From: Paratinospora sagittata | Taxonomy: Eukaryota > Streptophyta > Magnoliopsida > Ranunculales > Menispermaceae | Direction of reading: 5' to 3' | DNA: 64,000 nt | Assembly: GCA_035771175.1 (NCBI GenBank) | Contig: CM069590.1 | Span: forward strand, 57,543,683-57,607,682 | Part shown: positions 36,401 through 54,578 of the stretch, one piece after another | How the letters are laid out: every line of letters starts with the position of its first letter | Position numbering within the stretch: the stretch's first letter is position 1 | The notes under the pieces: model-generated | What the model was told of the DNA's origin: nothing | The model's input: only the letters and a program-made list of their open reading frames with translations | Databases searched by the model: none | Program-made: the position numbers and the translations under genes

Positions 36401-36664
36401 TTACTTAGGAACTGTGAAGTCAAGAAGAGAGAAAGAGAGGAATAAGAATCTGATTGAAGGTTTTGAAAAGGAGTGAGGAGAGTTTGGTAAACGTGGTAGC
36501 ATGTGGATTCATTAAATCCAAGTCAAGCAAGTGACCCCCTTTCTCTCTTGAAATAGCAAGCAAAAAAACAAAAAAGTAGGAAGAGGGTGCAAAAAAGATC
36601 ACATCTATGACAAACCCATTTAAATCAACAAAAAAAGTGTGAAATAAAATAAAATAAGCCCCTT
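33498..36664. other. Intergenic, no gene recognised
   Basis: AT-rich DNA. The 33,990-34,090 part (AAAAGACACAAAATTTTTATG and a GTAGTTCG-like motif) resembles decayed LTR sequence of plant copia elements but has no clear ends. Homopolymer A occurs at 34,274-34,291. A TG/CA-rich stretch (GTGTATGTGTGC) lies at 36,290-36,360. No conserved coding frame was found. Confidence 0.5.
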
Positions 36665-36780
36665 GTTATTATTTTATTTTATTTTATTTTATTTTTTACG
36701 AGATATCCCAATACTCTTCAAAGATGAGACTAGCCTCGGTTTAAAGTGAGAGCAGAATGGTAAATCTAAGGTACTTCTAA
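36665..36780 (-). mobile_element. SINE 3' part, inverted copy
   Basis: Read on the minus strand it gives CTAGTCTCATCTTTGAAGAG, GGATATC and then a TAAAA-type tail (36,667-36,695 on the plus strand as ATTTT repeats). This parallels the 3' body of the SINE at 31,298. The head is missing or unrecognisable. Confidence 0.55.
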
Positions 36781-37700
36781 AAATCAAACACATAAACTTT
36801 TATACAATAACAAACTCCTTCCCTTATTATTATTATTAAATGATCTTTCAAACTAGGACGTCAACAACATCAATTTTCAATCTACTTTTTTTGGCCTTCC
36901 CACCTATATGGGCCCAACCCCAACCCCAGTGCCCCGATATTGCAAAAATCAACAAAACCAAACGAACCCCATTTTGCAATTATATGCATCTTTTAACTTT
37001 GAAAAAAATATATTCATTTGTTTGTTTAGTTAGTTGGAGACAAGAGGGTCAAACAGTAGAAGCACGAGCAAACAAATGATATAGAAAAAGTTAAAGATAC
37101 ACAAAATGAAACTCTGGATGAAAATTCAAACATTCAATTTCCCTTGGATCAACACAGACAGACCTGTGTGTGTATTATGTGGATTGAGTTGAGTTTTTAT
37201 GCTAGGTTTAGAGGGTTTAATGATAAAGAAATCCGTTGTGGTTGTAGTTAGTATTAAGTAAGAAATAAGATTGGTAGTCCCCAATAACTTTCCTGTTCAC
37301 GGGATTTGAAATAATGGACGTGTGCCCGGTTTTGTTTAGAGCGTACACAGTGCCTCGCTGTAATGCATGTGATGGCGTTGTGGCTCCATCTCTCTCTCTC
37401 TCTCTTCTTTCTCTCTCTACGATACTACTACTAACACTACTTGACAACCCCCCTTCACTCACCTACAAAACCAACCCAACTGGCACCTTTTGATTCATTC
37501 ATAAGCTTTCTAGATAAAAATTTAAGGTGGCAAAGAAGATGAGAGTCAGGACAAAAATAGTCTAAGATTTGGGTCTGATTCGTTTGGTTTTTTCTTCTTC
37601 TACTTCTTCTACTTAGAGCACCAAGCTGAACTAGTACCAAAAACACAGTTCCAATATTTCATCTAAAATTCATTCATATTTTCCGGCCCCTTTGTTTGTG
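36781..37700 (+). promoter_or_regulatory. Upstream region and leader of the SOFL gene
   Basis: No gene is seen. It holds a (TC)n microsatellite at 37,388-37,404 and CT-rich leader-like sequence before the SOFL start. No clean TATA box at a convincing distance was identified. Confidence 0.4.
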
Positions 37701-38203
37701 ATGGATGGGTTTAGTTCAGAATGCAGCAGTGGATGTGAATCTGGTTGGACTATGTATTTAGACCAATCAGCTGGTTCTTCTCCCAATGCTTTCAAGAGAA
37801 ATATTGGTGATGAAGAAGGTGGTTTTTTATGTGAAGAATACAAGCCAAAAGATGTAGAAGAGGAGGAAGATGAAGAAGATTTGTCTATGGTTTCTGATGC
37901 ATCTTCTGGGCCTCCTCCACATTTACATGAAGATGATCAAGATTACTATGATAATGATCAATATCATCATCATCGTGGGTGTTTCTATTCTGCTTCTGCA
38001 TTGCCCAAAAAGAGTGACAAAAGACAGAAAATCAAACTATCTTCACCAACAACACAACACCACCGCCACCACCACTCTCTACTTGATGACACTGCTAGCT
38101 CTCCTGTCTTCAACCTCCCCAAGGTAAGATATTTTGATATATGATAATCAGAACCCAATTTATTTTTTCTGAATCGAATTCCAATTGCATTTGCACTTTT
38201 GGA

Positions 38204-38234
<31 letters not shown>

Positions 38235-38664
38235 GGGCATGTATTAATGGGTATTATTGATGTTTTGACTACCAGCAAATTTCAAGGGAGAATGCAATAG
38301 ATACCTCCCAAGGCTTCTCTGCGACTCACTTTAAGGTACTTTCCTATAGTTTCCCCTTCCTCAGGACTTCTTTATAAATATTTCTATATAGAACTGTTCA
38401 TCACTTATACCAGATCTTTTACAGGGAAGATCTGCATTCCAGAAGCATTTTGGTTACCTACAGTCATCCATGCCTGGAAAACCAACCTCAGCAAATCCAG
38501 TTAAGTCATTTTTTTTAAAGGATAGTTTATTTTTTTAATTTGATCTAACAATGCAAATCTTCAAAGTACAAATGCTCATAAGCCCTTTGTTTGTTTACTT
38601 TTGTTCTTCCTTTGGCCAAATCCAGGTAGCTTGCAGGAAAGAAAATGGGAGTGGGAGATGGTGA
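37701..38664 (+). CDS. SOFL: SOB FIVE-LIKE (SOFL) family protein
   Basis: Plant-specific nuclear/cytoplasmic family; Arabidopsis SOB5 and SOFL1/2 raise cytokinin levels and responses, with an unknown mechanism. Exons 37701-38123, 38276-38335, 38425-38499 and 38626-38664, all phase 0, give 198 residues. The two diagnostic motifs are present: SOFL-A at residues 7-20 (ECSSGCESGWTMYL) and SOFL-B at about 59-72 (EDLSMVSDASSGPP), separated by an acidic run (EEEEDEED). A His/Asp/Tyr-rich stretch follows, including QYHHHRG and HHRHHH. Exon 3 encodes FQKHFGYLQSS. The second ATG-proximal start at 37701 is used because the frame further upstream lacks an ATG. A (TA)n microsatellite sits in intron 1. Confidence 0.9.
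38206..38231. repeat. (TA)n microsatellite in SOFL intron 1
   Basis: About 13 TA dinucleotides within the first intron of the SOFL gene, a likely length-variable marker. Confidence 0.85.
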
Positions 38665-41218
38665 TAAATTCTCAAACTTCAATGCTGCAGCTTCTAAGTC
38701 AGGACTAGCTGGATGGTTGTAAAAGAAAAAAACAAAGGAGAATTAGATCTCAAAGTGATCTTGTTCCCTTCTTTTTTATTTTATCTTTTTAAGCTTGTCA
38801 TTGCTGTGGGAAACAACCTGAAAGAGAAAAAGAAAATAAAAAATCTCTCATGGGTTTTTCAACTACAAATTTCTTGTCATGAATGGTGGTACCCATGAGG
38901 CCTGTGGGTTTCTTGTACAAAAACTGCATCCATGCTCTGACCCTTTTTTCAGAAATGTGCCCATACTCCCATCTCTCTACCATCATCTATTTGAACAAGA
39001 AGTTTAAAGTTTAAACCAACAGTAATTAGAAAGAAAAAACAAACATTCATGCACTCCTCATTGTTCCAGAAATAAGAATGAAACAAGCGGAAAAGGTCTT
39101 TTTTCATGAATGAATTATTCAATAGGCTCAGACAAGGATTTTCCATTGATATGGGCAGAATGTGAACCATTAGCTAGGTCTCAACATTTTCCTTAAGTAC
39201 AGAAAAGCCAAATAACTTTATGAACTATCAAAATGTGTGGTTACAAATATGTTAATCAGCATAATCCCAGCATTGACAGAAAATATTGTTTTGATTGAGT
39301 TTTGAATTTCTCCATAATCTTCCTTTCCCCCCTTCCCATCCAAAAAAATAAAAAAAGAAGTATGAAAATCAGTAATCTATGATGGCACTCCAAAAGAGAG
39401 GTGACCCAAACCCTCGTGCAATTATTAATTTTTATTTTTATTTTTGGGTTTTTCTCCCCTTTTGTTATTTATGGATTGAAGGGTATATATGTAGAACCAT
39501 ATCTTGGGAAAGACTTGGTTCTCTGAAAAAAAAAAACAGAACAAGGAAAACTTGTCCCTGAGAATCCAGACAGTGCTCCTTAGTCCTTCCTCCAATTTTC
39601 TTGATCTAATTATTTATCATAAAGCAGAGCCCGGGGGAGTTTAGTTATAATTAATGATGGATTATAGAGGAGGAGAGAAAAGAATGGCAAGTCATGGACA
39701 GATCAGATCACAGTACAGAGATGAGGAGATGTTGCCAAAATAAGTGTTGGAATATCTCATATCTATCTGCAGAAGCCTTTAAGCCCCGGAGATCCTGCCT
39801 GAGATCTTCCTGACCCAGTATAACATGCCCATTTTAATATAAAGCCTCCTTTGGAAGGATCTCATTTATTTAGATAATATTTTATCTCACACCCTTATTT
39901 TATATTTTGTTGTCCCCTCCTACACTATCTGCTTTGGGTTGGTGTCATTGACAATAGGTTTGGGTTCTTCCTATTTCCTAATTTATTTATAATTATTTCT
40001 ATTTAATTCTTGTCTGCTAAAAAAACATTGGTCTCTGCATAAAGAAGAAAGAAAGAGAAAAGAATATATTAAGAGAATGAAGCACAGAACGTTCACACTG
40101 TTAGCTTGACATTTTCCAGCCGGCTAATGAAAAAATATATAAAAAAAAGTAAGAGCTATAAAAGAAATAACATCCCAAAATCAATTTTAAGACTACCTCT
40201 ACCAAACTCTCATCATGTTTGGATAAGCATGTAAAACTAAGGTACTACTGTAGCAACATCTTTGTACTTTCAAGTCCTAGTAAGCTATTTTTAATTAATA
40301 TAATCACACCACTATTTCTCATAGCATTCTGGAATAGTTGTTTCTCCCAATTCTAGTGACATCACCTTCTCCTCAGAGATCTAGAAAATATTTTCTTGGT
40401 CTCGTTTTTACCTTGTTCTTTTGACCAATATAAATATATATAAATTCACAAATAAATAAGCTGCAAGTAGCATGCGCTCTGAAACAGTACAGAAGCACAT
40501 GCACACGCGTCACCCACTGCTAAAATCCACTGAGATTCACCCCAACACACCACCACACAGGTTCAAATAAATGCAAGGAAACAACACACTTTTTGCATTA
40601 TCAAGTACTCGTGCCTTGCCTAGATAATATGAGAGTAAGATCTCAAATAATGCATCTTGGGAAGAACAAACTAAACACAACCCTTGAGAAGATGACCAAA
40701 TGACAATAACATTATTATGGAGCTGAAAGCAAAATCAGCAAGATTCATTTAGCATGATGCCATCTTGGAAGATCTGTCTCAATATATAAATAAGAAAGTG
40801 CCACAGTTGAATATCTAAAGTTACCCCAGAATTTTCATTTCAACCAAACTATTAAAAGAACAGATTCGAGTCAAATAACAGCAGAGTGACCTTACAAATT
40901 ATGCGGCTGTAAAAACAGCAGAAGCTGTTAAATAAAAGGTTCAGGACAAGCAGGAAAAGTCAAGGAACAAGATCATCTTTGTTTGTATAAGTCTTCATCC
41001 CAAAAGACAGCAAAAAGTCCCACAAATCCTGTCTTCCCTCATCTTAAGAGACATACTTGAGTGACCACATTGTCCTTGTGCACACGGTTGCTGCTCATAA
41101 ATGTGCATGAGGAACCCTATCCCCACCAGCTCTCTATGGCTTAGCCAAAAGGTTAATTTAAGCTTCCATGCAACGGGTAATTTCCTATTTCCTATCATCA
41201 GTTTTTAAACCCAAAAGT
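38665..41218. other. Intergenic, two converging 3' UTRs
   Basis: Between the stop codons of the convergent SOFL (+) and RuvB-like 2 (-) genes. The outer parts are presumably 3' UTRs. The central 1.5 kb (about 39,200-40,900) is AT-rich with no recognisable coding frame, RNA gene or bounded repeat. Confidence 0.55.
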
Positions 41219-47726
<6,508 letters not shown>

Positions 47727-49009
47727 CTAGGTTCCAAAAATATGTCTGTGAACCGGAGCATCAAATTTTGCAACTATATCGCTCCACGGCTTCTCCACAA
47801 CTAAAACAGAGTCTTCTGATAGGTGCCCAACAAAATGAACTGGATCTCTGAAAGCACTGAAATCAAAATTTCTTCTTTGTTTGTGATTACACTGGAAACT
47901 GGAATCCTTGAGTTTACGCTTTATTCCAACAGCATTCACCGAATTTCCCAACTTTTTGAATGACATGTCAAGACCATTTGTCAAGTTACAGTCGTCATCT
48001 TGATCTACTGGCTTACCAAAGTCGATCAAACACATTGCCCTAAACATAGAAAAAAAGAAAGCAGGAGGGATCAGACAACCAATTAGTGAAGAGACCTGAA
48101 AGTATGAAAGCTTTCATACACAAATAGATACAGAAAAATAAAAAGGTATAGCAGGTGCAAACTACAAAGACAACAAAGGGGCTCTAGTTTACCAATAGAA
48201 TAAACCCCTGGATCAAGGCCTACACTATTGAAAGAAAAACAATCAAGCAGGAACATTTAGAATTGACATGCTAAGTCCCCTTGGTTATACATATGCGGTA
48301 ATGCATGTACACATATGTGGTAATGCATGCCAAGTCCCCTTGCTTTTACATATGTGGTAATGCATGTACACATACCAAAGAGAGTCCCACCTAAATTTCT
48401 ATCTGAAATGATGAAAATTACAAATACAGATTAAAATTAGAACAAATATGAAATATTCAACTAAAGGGAATTCAACCCCAATCCAACATAGTCCTAATTC
48501 TCTTTCTTAACTAAAAGAATGTCATTTCTCAAACGTACTCAAATTTTAGCTGCAGGATCTTAACAAGAAAACGTCACTTTCCTACTAAGCAACTCTCAGG
48601 CATTGAATAATTGAATCAAAATCATACATTTACAATTAATAGTCCACCCAAAAAGAGAAATTTGAAACCTAAATAAATGAAATCCAAGTATCTCTAATAA
48701 GAAAATTAGCAGTAAATTCTTTTCAAGTGAAGAATGGAGATCAAAGCACACCTGGCACTGTAGATAACAACAGAAGTTGAACTCGAGGGTGGAAAGGAAA
48801 GCCCGACAACCTCCCCTGGAAACTCCAAAAATCTCCTTGGCAGAAGAAACGTGTTACGCTTGGACCATTCTCCCAATTGCTTTGCCTCCACATCAAATAC
48901 ATATACTTGGTTTGAAGAGGTCGCGATGATTAGGATATTGCTATTACTTGGAGGAAAACCCCCAGCAGTAACAGAAGCCCTATCCAATCTAGATATGAAC
49001 CAGTGTTGC
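47727..49009 (-). CDS. UTP4: UTP4/POPCORN-type WD-repeat protein, last two exons
   Basis: Nucleolar WD40 protein of the U3 small-subunit processome (t-UTP/UTP-A group), needed for 18S rRNA processing; Arabidopsis POPCORN is the homolog. Two exons are visible: 49009-48752 and 48039-47727, joined in frame through a split Arg codon ([11 protein letters not shown]), giving 190 codons including the stop. They encode [43 protein letters not shown] and, at the end, [22 protein letters not shown] and [11 protein letters not shown]. These match the C-terminus of plant UTP4. The family is about 800 residues, so roughly three quarters is missing from this window. The lost exons must lie in the assembly gap upstream (higher coordinates). 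Confidence 0.85.
48270..48375. repeat. Imperfect tandem repeats in the UTP4 intron
   Basis: Repeated blocks of ACATATGTGGTAATGCATG, with variants, alternate with TGYYAAGTCCCCTTG and GTACACATA. About three copies occur in 105 bp in the last intron of the UTP4-type gene. Confidence 0.7.
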
Positions 49010-49428
49010 CTGTCAATCAAACAGTGAAAATAATTATTCAGACATTATGCAAAAGGCACGGTTATGTTAATAGCAATACCAAAAGGCTCTTTCATGCATG
49101 AACCTGAGAGACAATAAAAAATTAAAGCATATTATCCAAGTGCTTTAATGAATTAAAAAACATCTACATCAGCTAAGGGTGTGCCCGTCAGGGCCAGACC
49201 AAACTTTTAGCATATTTTCAAACCAACCCAACTTTTTTGGATGAGCTTTTCTATCACTCAAAACCAACCCCACCTTATATTCATCGGTACCCAACCACCA
49301 TCTAGTCATATGCCTTCAAGGAAGCCCAACAGTACATTACTTGAAAAAAAAAAAGTAGCAAATAATACCTCTTGACTTTACTAAACCAAAAGGCCAAGAA
49401 AATATTAATAGAGGGAAAAGGAGAAAAC

Positions 49429-49461
49429 ACCCCCCCCCCCCCCACCCCCCCCCCCCCCCCA
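49429..49461 (+). repeat. C homopolymer tract near the gap
   Basis: Two long runs of C interrupted by one A, followed by a CACACAAACAAAAA stretch. On the minus strand this is a G-run able to form a quadruplex. It lies about 250 bp before the assembly gap. Confidence 0.9.
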
Positions 49462-49706
49462 CACAAACAAAAAAAACATTCATGGGAAATTAGACAAACT
49501 TCCGCCTGGTGGAAATCCTAGAAATTTGTATCACAAGTCAAATTAGATAGCAAATACATATTTATTTAAAAAGAATTTTGAGTTGTTGATTCCATTAACG
49601 TTTTGATTATTCAAATTTAACAGGACTCTAATCGTTCAGCTCTAGTAGAATCCAAATTATTTTATTTGAGTAGGATTATGGTTTTATTTGATTAGGACTT
49701 TTGTTA

Positions 49707-49806
49707 NNNNNNNNNNNNNNNNNNNNNNNNNNNNNNNNNNNNNNNNNNNNNNNNNNNNNNNNNNNNNNNNNNNNNNNNNNNNNNNNNNNNNNNNNNNNNN
49801 NNNNNN
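49707..49806. other. Assembly gap (100 N)
   Basis: Exactly 100 N, a conventional placeholder for a gap of unknown size. The flanking genes show that missing sequence includes at least the 3' exons of TRAP-alpha and most exons of the UTP4-type gene. Confidence 0.99.
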
Positions 49807-50046
49807 GATTTTCAGCAGAGGAAAATGATTCACTTTCCATCAGCAGCAGCCAAGTCCGTAATTGCACGTGAAGGAGACATCAAGCATTCAATAACCACTA
49901 TATGCATCAAAAACATTTGACAAGCATGGATAACACATGCCCACTCAAGAAAGTTTCTATTCTTTTCTTCCCTATAGATGAAGCCAAAGTTGGAATTAGT
50001 TGAATCGGTGATTCGTGCAATATGAAGCAAGACAAACATAAATCAC

Positions 50047-50950
50047 CTGTGTTGTGAGATTCTGGACCAGTAGGCCATGATCAAAGGGGAGATGAAGGCT
50101 GGCCTTAATAGCAATGACATTCAAGTTTCCTTCCCCTGAATTTCCATCCAAATATACAACTAGTGAAGCATTTTGTAAAAGAAAGATTTAAAACCCAGAT
50201 AAAAAATAAAAAATAAAAAAAAAGTATTGAATGGTAAAAAAATTACCTTCATTTTTCACTCCGACCAGCACTTCAGTTTCTTCCCCTGCCGGTACAACTG
50301 CAGGATAGCAAAGGACGTTACTTTACAAAACAAAAGACATTAGAATCAATCACAATAAACAAGAGGTAATTTTCAACAGCCGAGTTTCTTACCCTTTCCG
50401 GCATTCTTTGGGAAAATACAAACTGTCTCAATTCCCGGAGCAGGACTAAAGCTCCCGTCACCAAAATCTTGAACATCATCACCAACAATACCAAGATCAC
50501 CAATTTCTTCACTACTTTCAGACTCTTCCACTTCCGAGTTCGATTCACACCGAACAACTGATCAACGAAATCATAGGATAACAATAAGAATATGCACCCT
50601 TATCATATACAAATCTCAAGATGAACAACCCTACAAGTCGCTACATGTTTTACATCTAGGTTCACAGAATTTCACGTTCCAGAGATCAAAATCATATACA
50701 TCACTATCATCCACGCACAAATCACCAACAAATACCTAACCATACGAAACCATTCAACACAAAGAGACGTAATTTCATTTCAAGAGATAAAATTCCGAAA
50801 ATTAAAACACTCCAGACGCCTAAGCAAACAAATTTCACCAAAATCTAAAATTTAATCTTTGAAAAATAGTAATCAGAAACGGAGAAGTATACCGTGGAGG
50901 AAAGGCGAAGCGAGGAGAAGAAAAACGAGGAAGAAAACCCTAATCGCCAT
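50047..50950 (-). CDS. TRAP-alpha (SSR1) 5' half, cut by gap
   Basis: Translocon-associated protein alpha subunit, an ER membrane protein next to the Sec61 channel that assists nascent-chain translocation. Exons 50950-50893, 50557-50393, 50297-50247 and 50135-50047 keep phase and give 121 codons. A signal peptide MAIRVFFLVFLLLASPFLH starts the protein. An acidic luminal segment follows (EVEESESSEEIGDLG). Then come PAGEETEVLVGVKNEGEGN and ASLHLPFDHGLLVQNLTTQ, the conserved core of the TRAP-alpha luminal domain. The family is about 250-260 residues, so the rest of the luminal domain, the transmembrane helix and the basic tail are missing. Intron sequence continues to the 100-N gap. The gene is divergent from bHLH121. 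Confidence 0.9.
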
Positions 50951-51442
50951 GGAAGCTTAGCTCGAGATGTAAACAGAGAAAAATCCGTCGGTTTTCACCG
51001 TTTTTTTTTTTCCCCAAGTCGCCCGGCGATTATTTGCTCCCAATCGAATGATCGACGAAACAAACAGAGACGACGACGCCGAAGCCGAGAAAATTCGTGA
51101 TGAGTGATGACTGAAGATTATTACAAAAACAAGAGATGATCCGGTAGTCCCGTTGCTTTGGGCATGACAGCAAAGTCAAGAGATACTGATTAAATACATC
51201 ATTAGAGTACTGTTCTTATCTGAACCACACATCAAGACCGTTCACTCCACACTGGAGAAGATGATGAACGGACGTAATCGAGAGACTGGCGATGGCGAAA
51301 GAATGACGTGGAGATTAGAGAAGTAATCCGGTGGGGTAGAGTGCATTGTCTTCGTGGACAGCACGAGGAGGTGACGTGAATATTATCTTCTTCTCATCTC
51401 CGTCGAGATTTTGGAAACCCTAGAGTTGTTGCAGCAGAGGAG
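50951..51442. promoter_or_regulatory. Divergent promoter, TRAP-alpha / bHLH121
   Basis: Only 492 bp separate the two start codons, which face away from each other, so this DNA must hold both 5' UTRs and both core promoters. It has no obvious TATA box, is GA-rich and fairly GC-rich (GACGACGACGCCG near 51,070), and includes a short T run at 51,001-51,012. A shared or TATA-less bidirectional promoter is inferred. Confidence 0.6.
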
Positions 51443-54265
51443 ATGGATCAGTGGAAGAGCGAAGGTTTTCGTCAATCTGTTCAAGCGGATTTAGCGGTTT
51501 CGGATTATCATCACCATCAGCGTCCTCCTGATCTCTCTGTTCCTCCCGCTCGGTTGCAGTCCTCGCACCCTGAATCCAGGTTGATCATCTTTGTTTATTA
51601 AGCTCGTGTTTTTGAATCTTCTGCTGTTTTAATTGTCTCGGATTTCATTAGGGTTTCCCTTTTTCTCTTAGAGTTGTTCTCAATTATACATTTAATTATT
51701 TTTTCATTTTTGGTTGTTTTTGCTGGTGTATAATGCCTTTTCCGTAAGATTATGCTTAGGGCTAAATTGAGGTTTTGTTTCAAGGTAGTTTAGGAGAACG
51801 AGAAACCGTATAATTCAGTATTGCTTGAGCAACTTTGATGGATGATAGTTGGTGCTTGCAATTGACGGGAATTGCTTCGGAGATGATTGATAGCTCTGTT
51901 TTTCTCGAATTCAGAGGAATAACATTTAGTTTTTGGCAAATGTGGGTTTGAATCAGTTAATTGCTCTCATTTTTTATTTTTTTAGTTTGTATATATGTTT
52001 ATAATTATGACTTCAATGAACTTCTAAATTTGCACCAGGCACAATCGGACTAGAAAAGATTTCTTTCACCCATTCTTCACAGCATTTTTATTCTTTTTTT
52101 TTTTTTTTTTTTTTGTATTATTGTTTTGAGGGAGGAGTTTGCTCTAAGATTAATGCATTTGGAGAATTCTTCCCATTGTTGTCGGAAACCTAGCAGTAGC
52201 CACTTAGGATAGGAATGCCTATAAATCTAAAGTAGCTCTAGAGAACTATTTTAGGTGATTAAATTATGGAATATTTAGAGATTGAAGAGATTGTTGGATA
52301 CAGCTGATCAATATTTTTCAATAATAAAATTTTTTCATCATGGATTAATTAACTGACAACGTCCTAATTATATAGGAGATTAAGTACACTAGTTTTTTGT
52401 TGTTTTGTCTGAGGCATAAATTTCTTTCTTTTTTTCATTTTTTTCATAGCCAAAGGCCAGAATTGGAAGCTAAGAATCCCATTGTTGCAAGAAAAGTTCA
52501 GAAGGCAGACCGTGAGAAGTTGAGGAGGGATCGATTAAACGAGCAGTTTCTTGAGCTGGGACAAGCACTAGGTAATATGGGTTGTCTTTCTCTTGATTGT
52601 TATCTGTTCTTAAATAACCCTGCACGGGTTATTTGGCAGTAGCATTATCTAAAAACAGAAACAAGTTTCTGAAGAAGATGGGCTTCTTTGCACTAGAATT
52701 TCTTTTTCCTCTTTTATTTCATATTTATCTCTCTTGTTCTCACTTCATTATCCTTGCTACTGACTGAAAGTTCCTTTACATTACTTTGCCTCCTACCAGC
52801 AGTGCCATCTATTCCATTTTTCTTTTGTCTTTAATCATTATCTGATCCTGTTTGTAAACTTTTTCTTCAATATCTTGAGCTGATGGTAGATATTCCTTTT
52901 GGACTGTTTTGATGTCTTTAATTAGAATGGTACTTTTTATTAGCTTAATTATCCTAATTTGATGGTTGATGTTTGTGCATCAAAGATGAGGAAAGCGACC
53001 ATGATGAATTTTGCTTTTAATGTGTTTTCTTGACTTGCAGTCATTGTGCAAAACTAGGACACAGCATCACTATTATTTAATCTTGTTAGTTTTTTACTCG
53101 GAATTACTGTGTGAAATCTTTGGATAATAGCTCGTCCTATCCTTAGGTGCTTGTACGCTTATGCAACTTATAGAATGTGATTCGACTTGTGAGATCTGAA
53201 TCCTTTCTTTTTCTCTTACTCCATGTTATACACTGTAGAGAAGTAGTAGATTCATGACCTAAATTTTGAACAAAAGTAACTAGGTAACAACATTCAAATT
53301 GCAGACCCTGATAGGCCAAAGAATGACAAGGCGACCATACTGTCTGACACAATCCAAATGTTGAAGGATTTGGCGGCTCAAGTCAACAGACTGAAAGCAG
53401 AATATGCAACACTCTCAGAAGAATCCCGAGAGGTAATGTTTCTTTCATGAAAATTTTTCAAGTTTAGGAATCCATTTGATTACAATGTCTTTTTTTCCAT
53501 CTTGAACAGCTGACACAAGAGAAGAATGAACTCAGGGAGGAGAAGGCCTCGCTAAAATCAGATATTGACAACCTCAATGTTCAGTATCATCAGAGACTTA
53601 GGGTTATGTTCCCATGGACTATGGATCCTGCAGTTGTTATGGCCCCACCTTCCTATCCATTTCCAATGCAGGTTCCAGTTCCTGCTGGCCCTATTGCCAT
53701 GCATCCATCTCTGCAGCCATACCCCTTCTTTGGAAATCAGAATCCCGGGGTCATTCCCAATCCCTGTTCAACTTTTGTACCATACTCATCCCCTCCCACT
53801 CAGATGGAACAACGGTCTACCCAATATGTATCCCCGCATATGCAGGCAAGTAGTAAGTCCCATTCCTCTAGCAAAGATGCCAAAAGCAAATCAACTGATC
53901 CTCAGAGGAGTAGCAATGGTGAGAGAAAGGATGATTCCAATGATGTAGCGACAGATTTGGAACTTAAGACTCCTGGATCTACAGCTGATGAGGTGAGTTT
54001 AGCCAACAAATTTAGAATTGAGACAAAAGTTGGAAGAGAGTCCGGAGTACTGAAGTTGAATCTGACTTTGTGTACTGAGGTAAGGTATTAATTGTTCACG
54101 TCACCATTGCAGGAGATATCGGCTGGAGAAAAGAAAAACAAGCAGTTGCAGAAGAAGGGAAGCAATGTAAGAGAGGGGAGCTGTTCAAGCAGGTGTTCTT
54201 CTTCTCGAGGTGTACAGGATAGTTCATCCAGTAGTGTCGGGGATGGCCCAAAGGTTGAGAACTAG
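51443..54265 (+). CDS. BHLH121: bHLH transcription factor bHLH121 (URI) ortholog
   Basis: Basic helix-loop-helix factor of subgroup IVb. Arabidopsis bHLH121/URI dimerises with ILR3 and its relatives to activate iron-deficiency genes. Exons 51443-51579, 52450-52571, 53305-53432, 53510-53992 and 54113-54265 give 340 residues. The basic region runs from about residue 64 (KADREKLRRDRLNEQF, with DNA-contact Glu68 and Arg71/72). The loop and second helix follow as DPDRPKNDKATILSDTIQML, then a leucine-zipper-like coiled coil up to about 165. The long fourth exon encodes the Pro/Met-rich part typical of bHLH121 (DPAVVMAPPSYPFPMQ, YPFFGNQNPGVIPNPC, ATDLELKTPGSTADE). The Ser-rich C-terminus also fits (SCSSRCSSSRGVQDSSSSS). 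Intron 1 is 870 bp. No defect is seen. Confidence 0.93.
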
Positions 54266-54578
54266 GGAATCTTCAGGTCTCTCCTCTCTCACCATCGGCA
54301 TGGCGATGAGTATTCTCTACTAGCTGGCTAGCCTCTTGCCTAACGATTTGACTTTTACAAAATTACATTAAATTGTGCATTTGGCCTTCCTTGCGCTAGC
54401 TTTGGCAAATTGTATTCTGTTTTGCCAGGTGAGTCTGTTGAGTGGCTGTGTGACATGTATGATTACTAGATGGTTAAAAGAGGTGTAACAAAACTTGCTC
54501 TCAAATTGATGCTGAAGATCCAATCCAATTTTCAACATTAGTATTAGTATCATCTGCTATGTGCTTGAGCCCAATTCT
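54266..54578 (+). other. Presumed 3' UTR of bHLH121
   Basis: The stretch from the stop codon to the inverted LINE has no coding frame of note. It is the likely 3' UTR and downstream flank. Confidence 0.5.

Noticed and set aside
35967..36476. A 169-codon plus-strand open frame.
   Set aside because: It runs through a homopolymer T/A tract and a TG-rich simple stretch, has no conserved motif and no splice or promoter context.
49807..49867. A possible exon on the minus strand right of the gap.
   Set aside because: The short frame ending at the gap does not match TRAP-alpha or UTP4 sequence and has no convincing splice acceptor; most likely TRAP-alpha intron.
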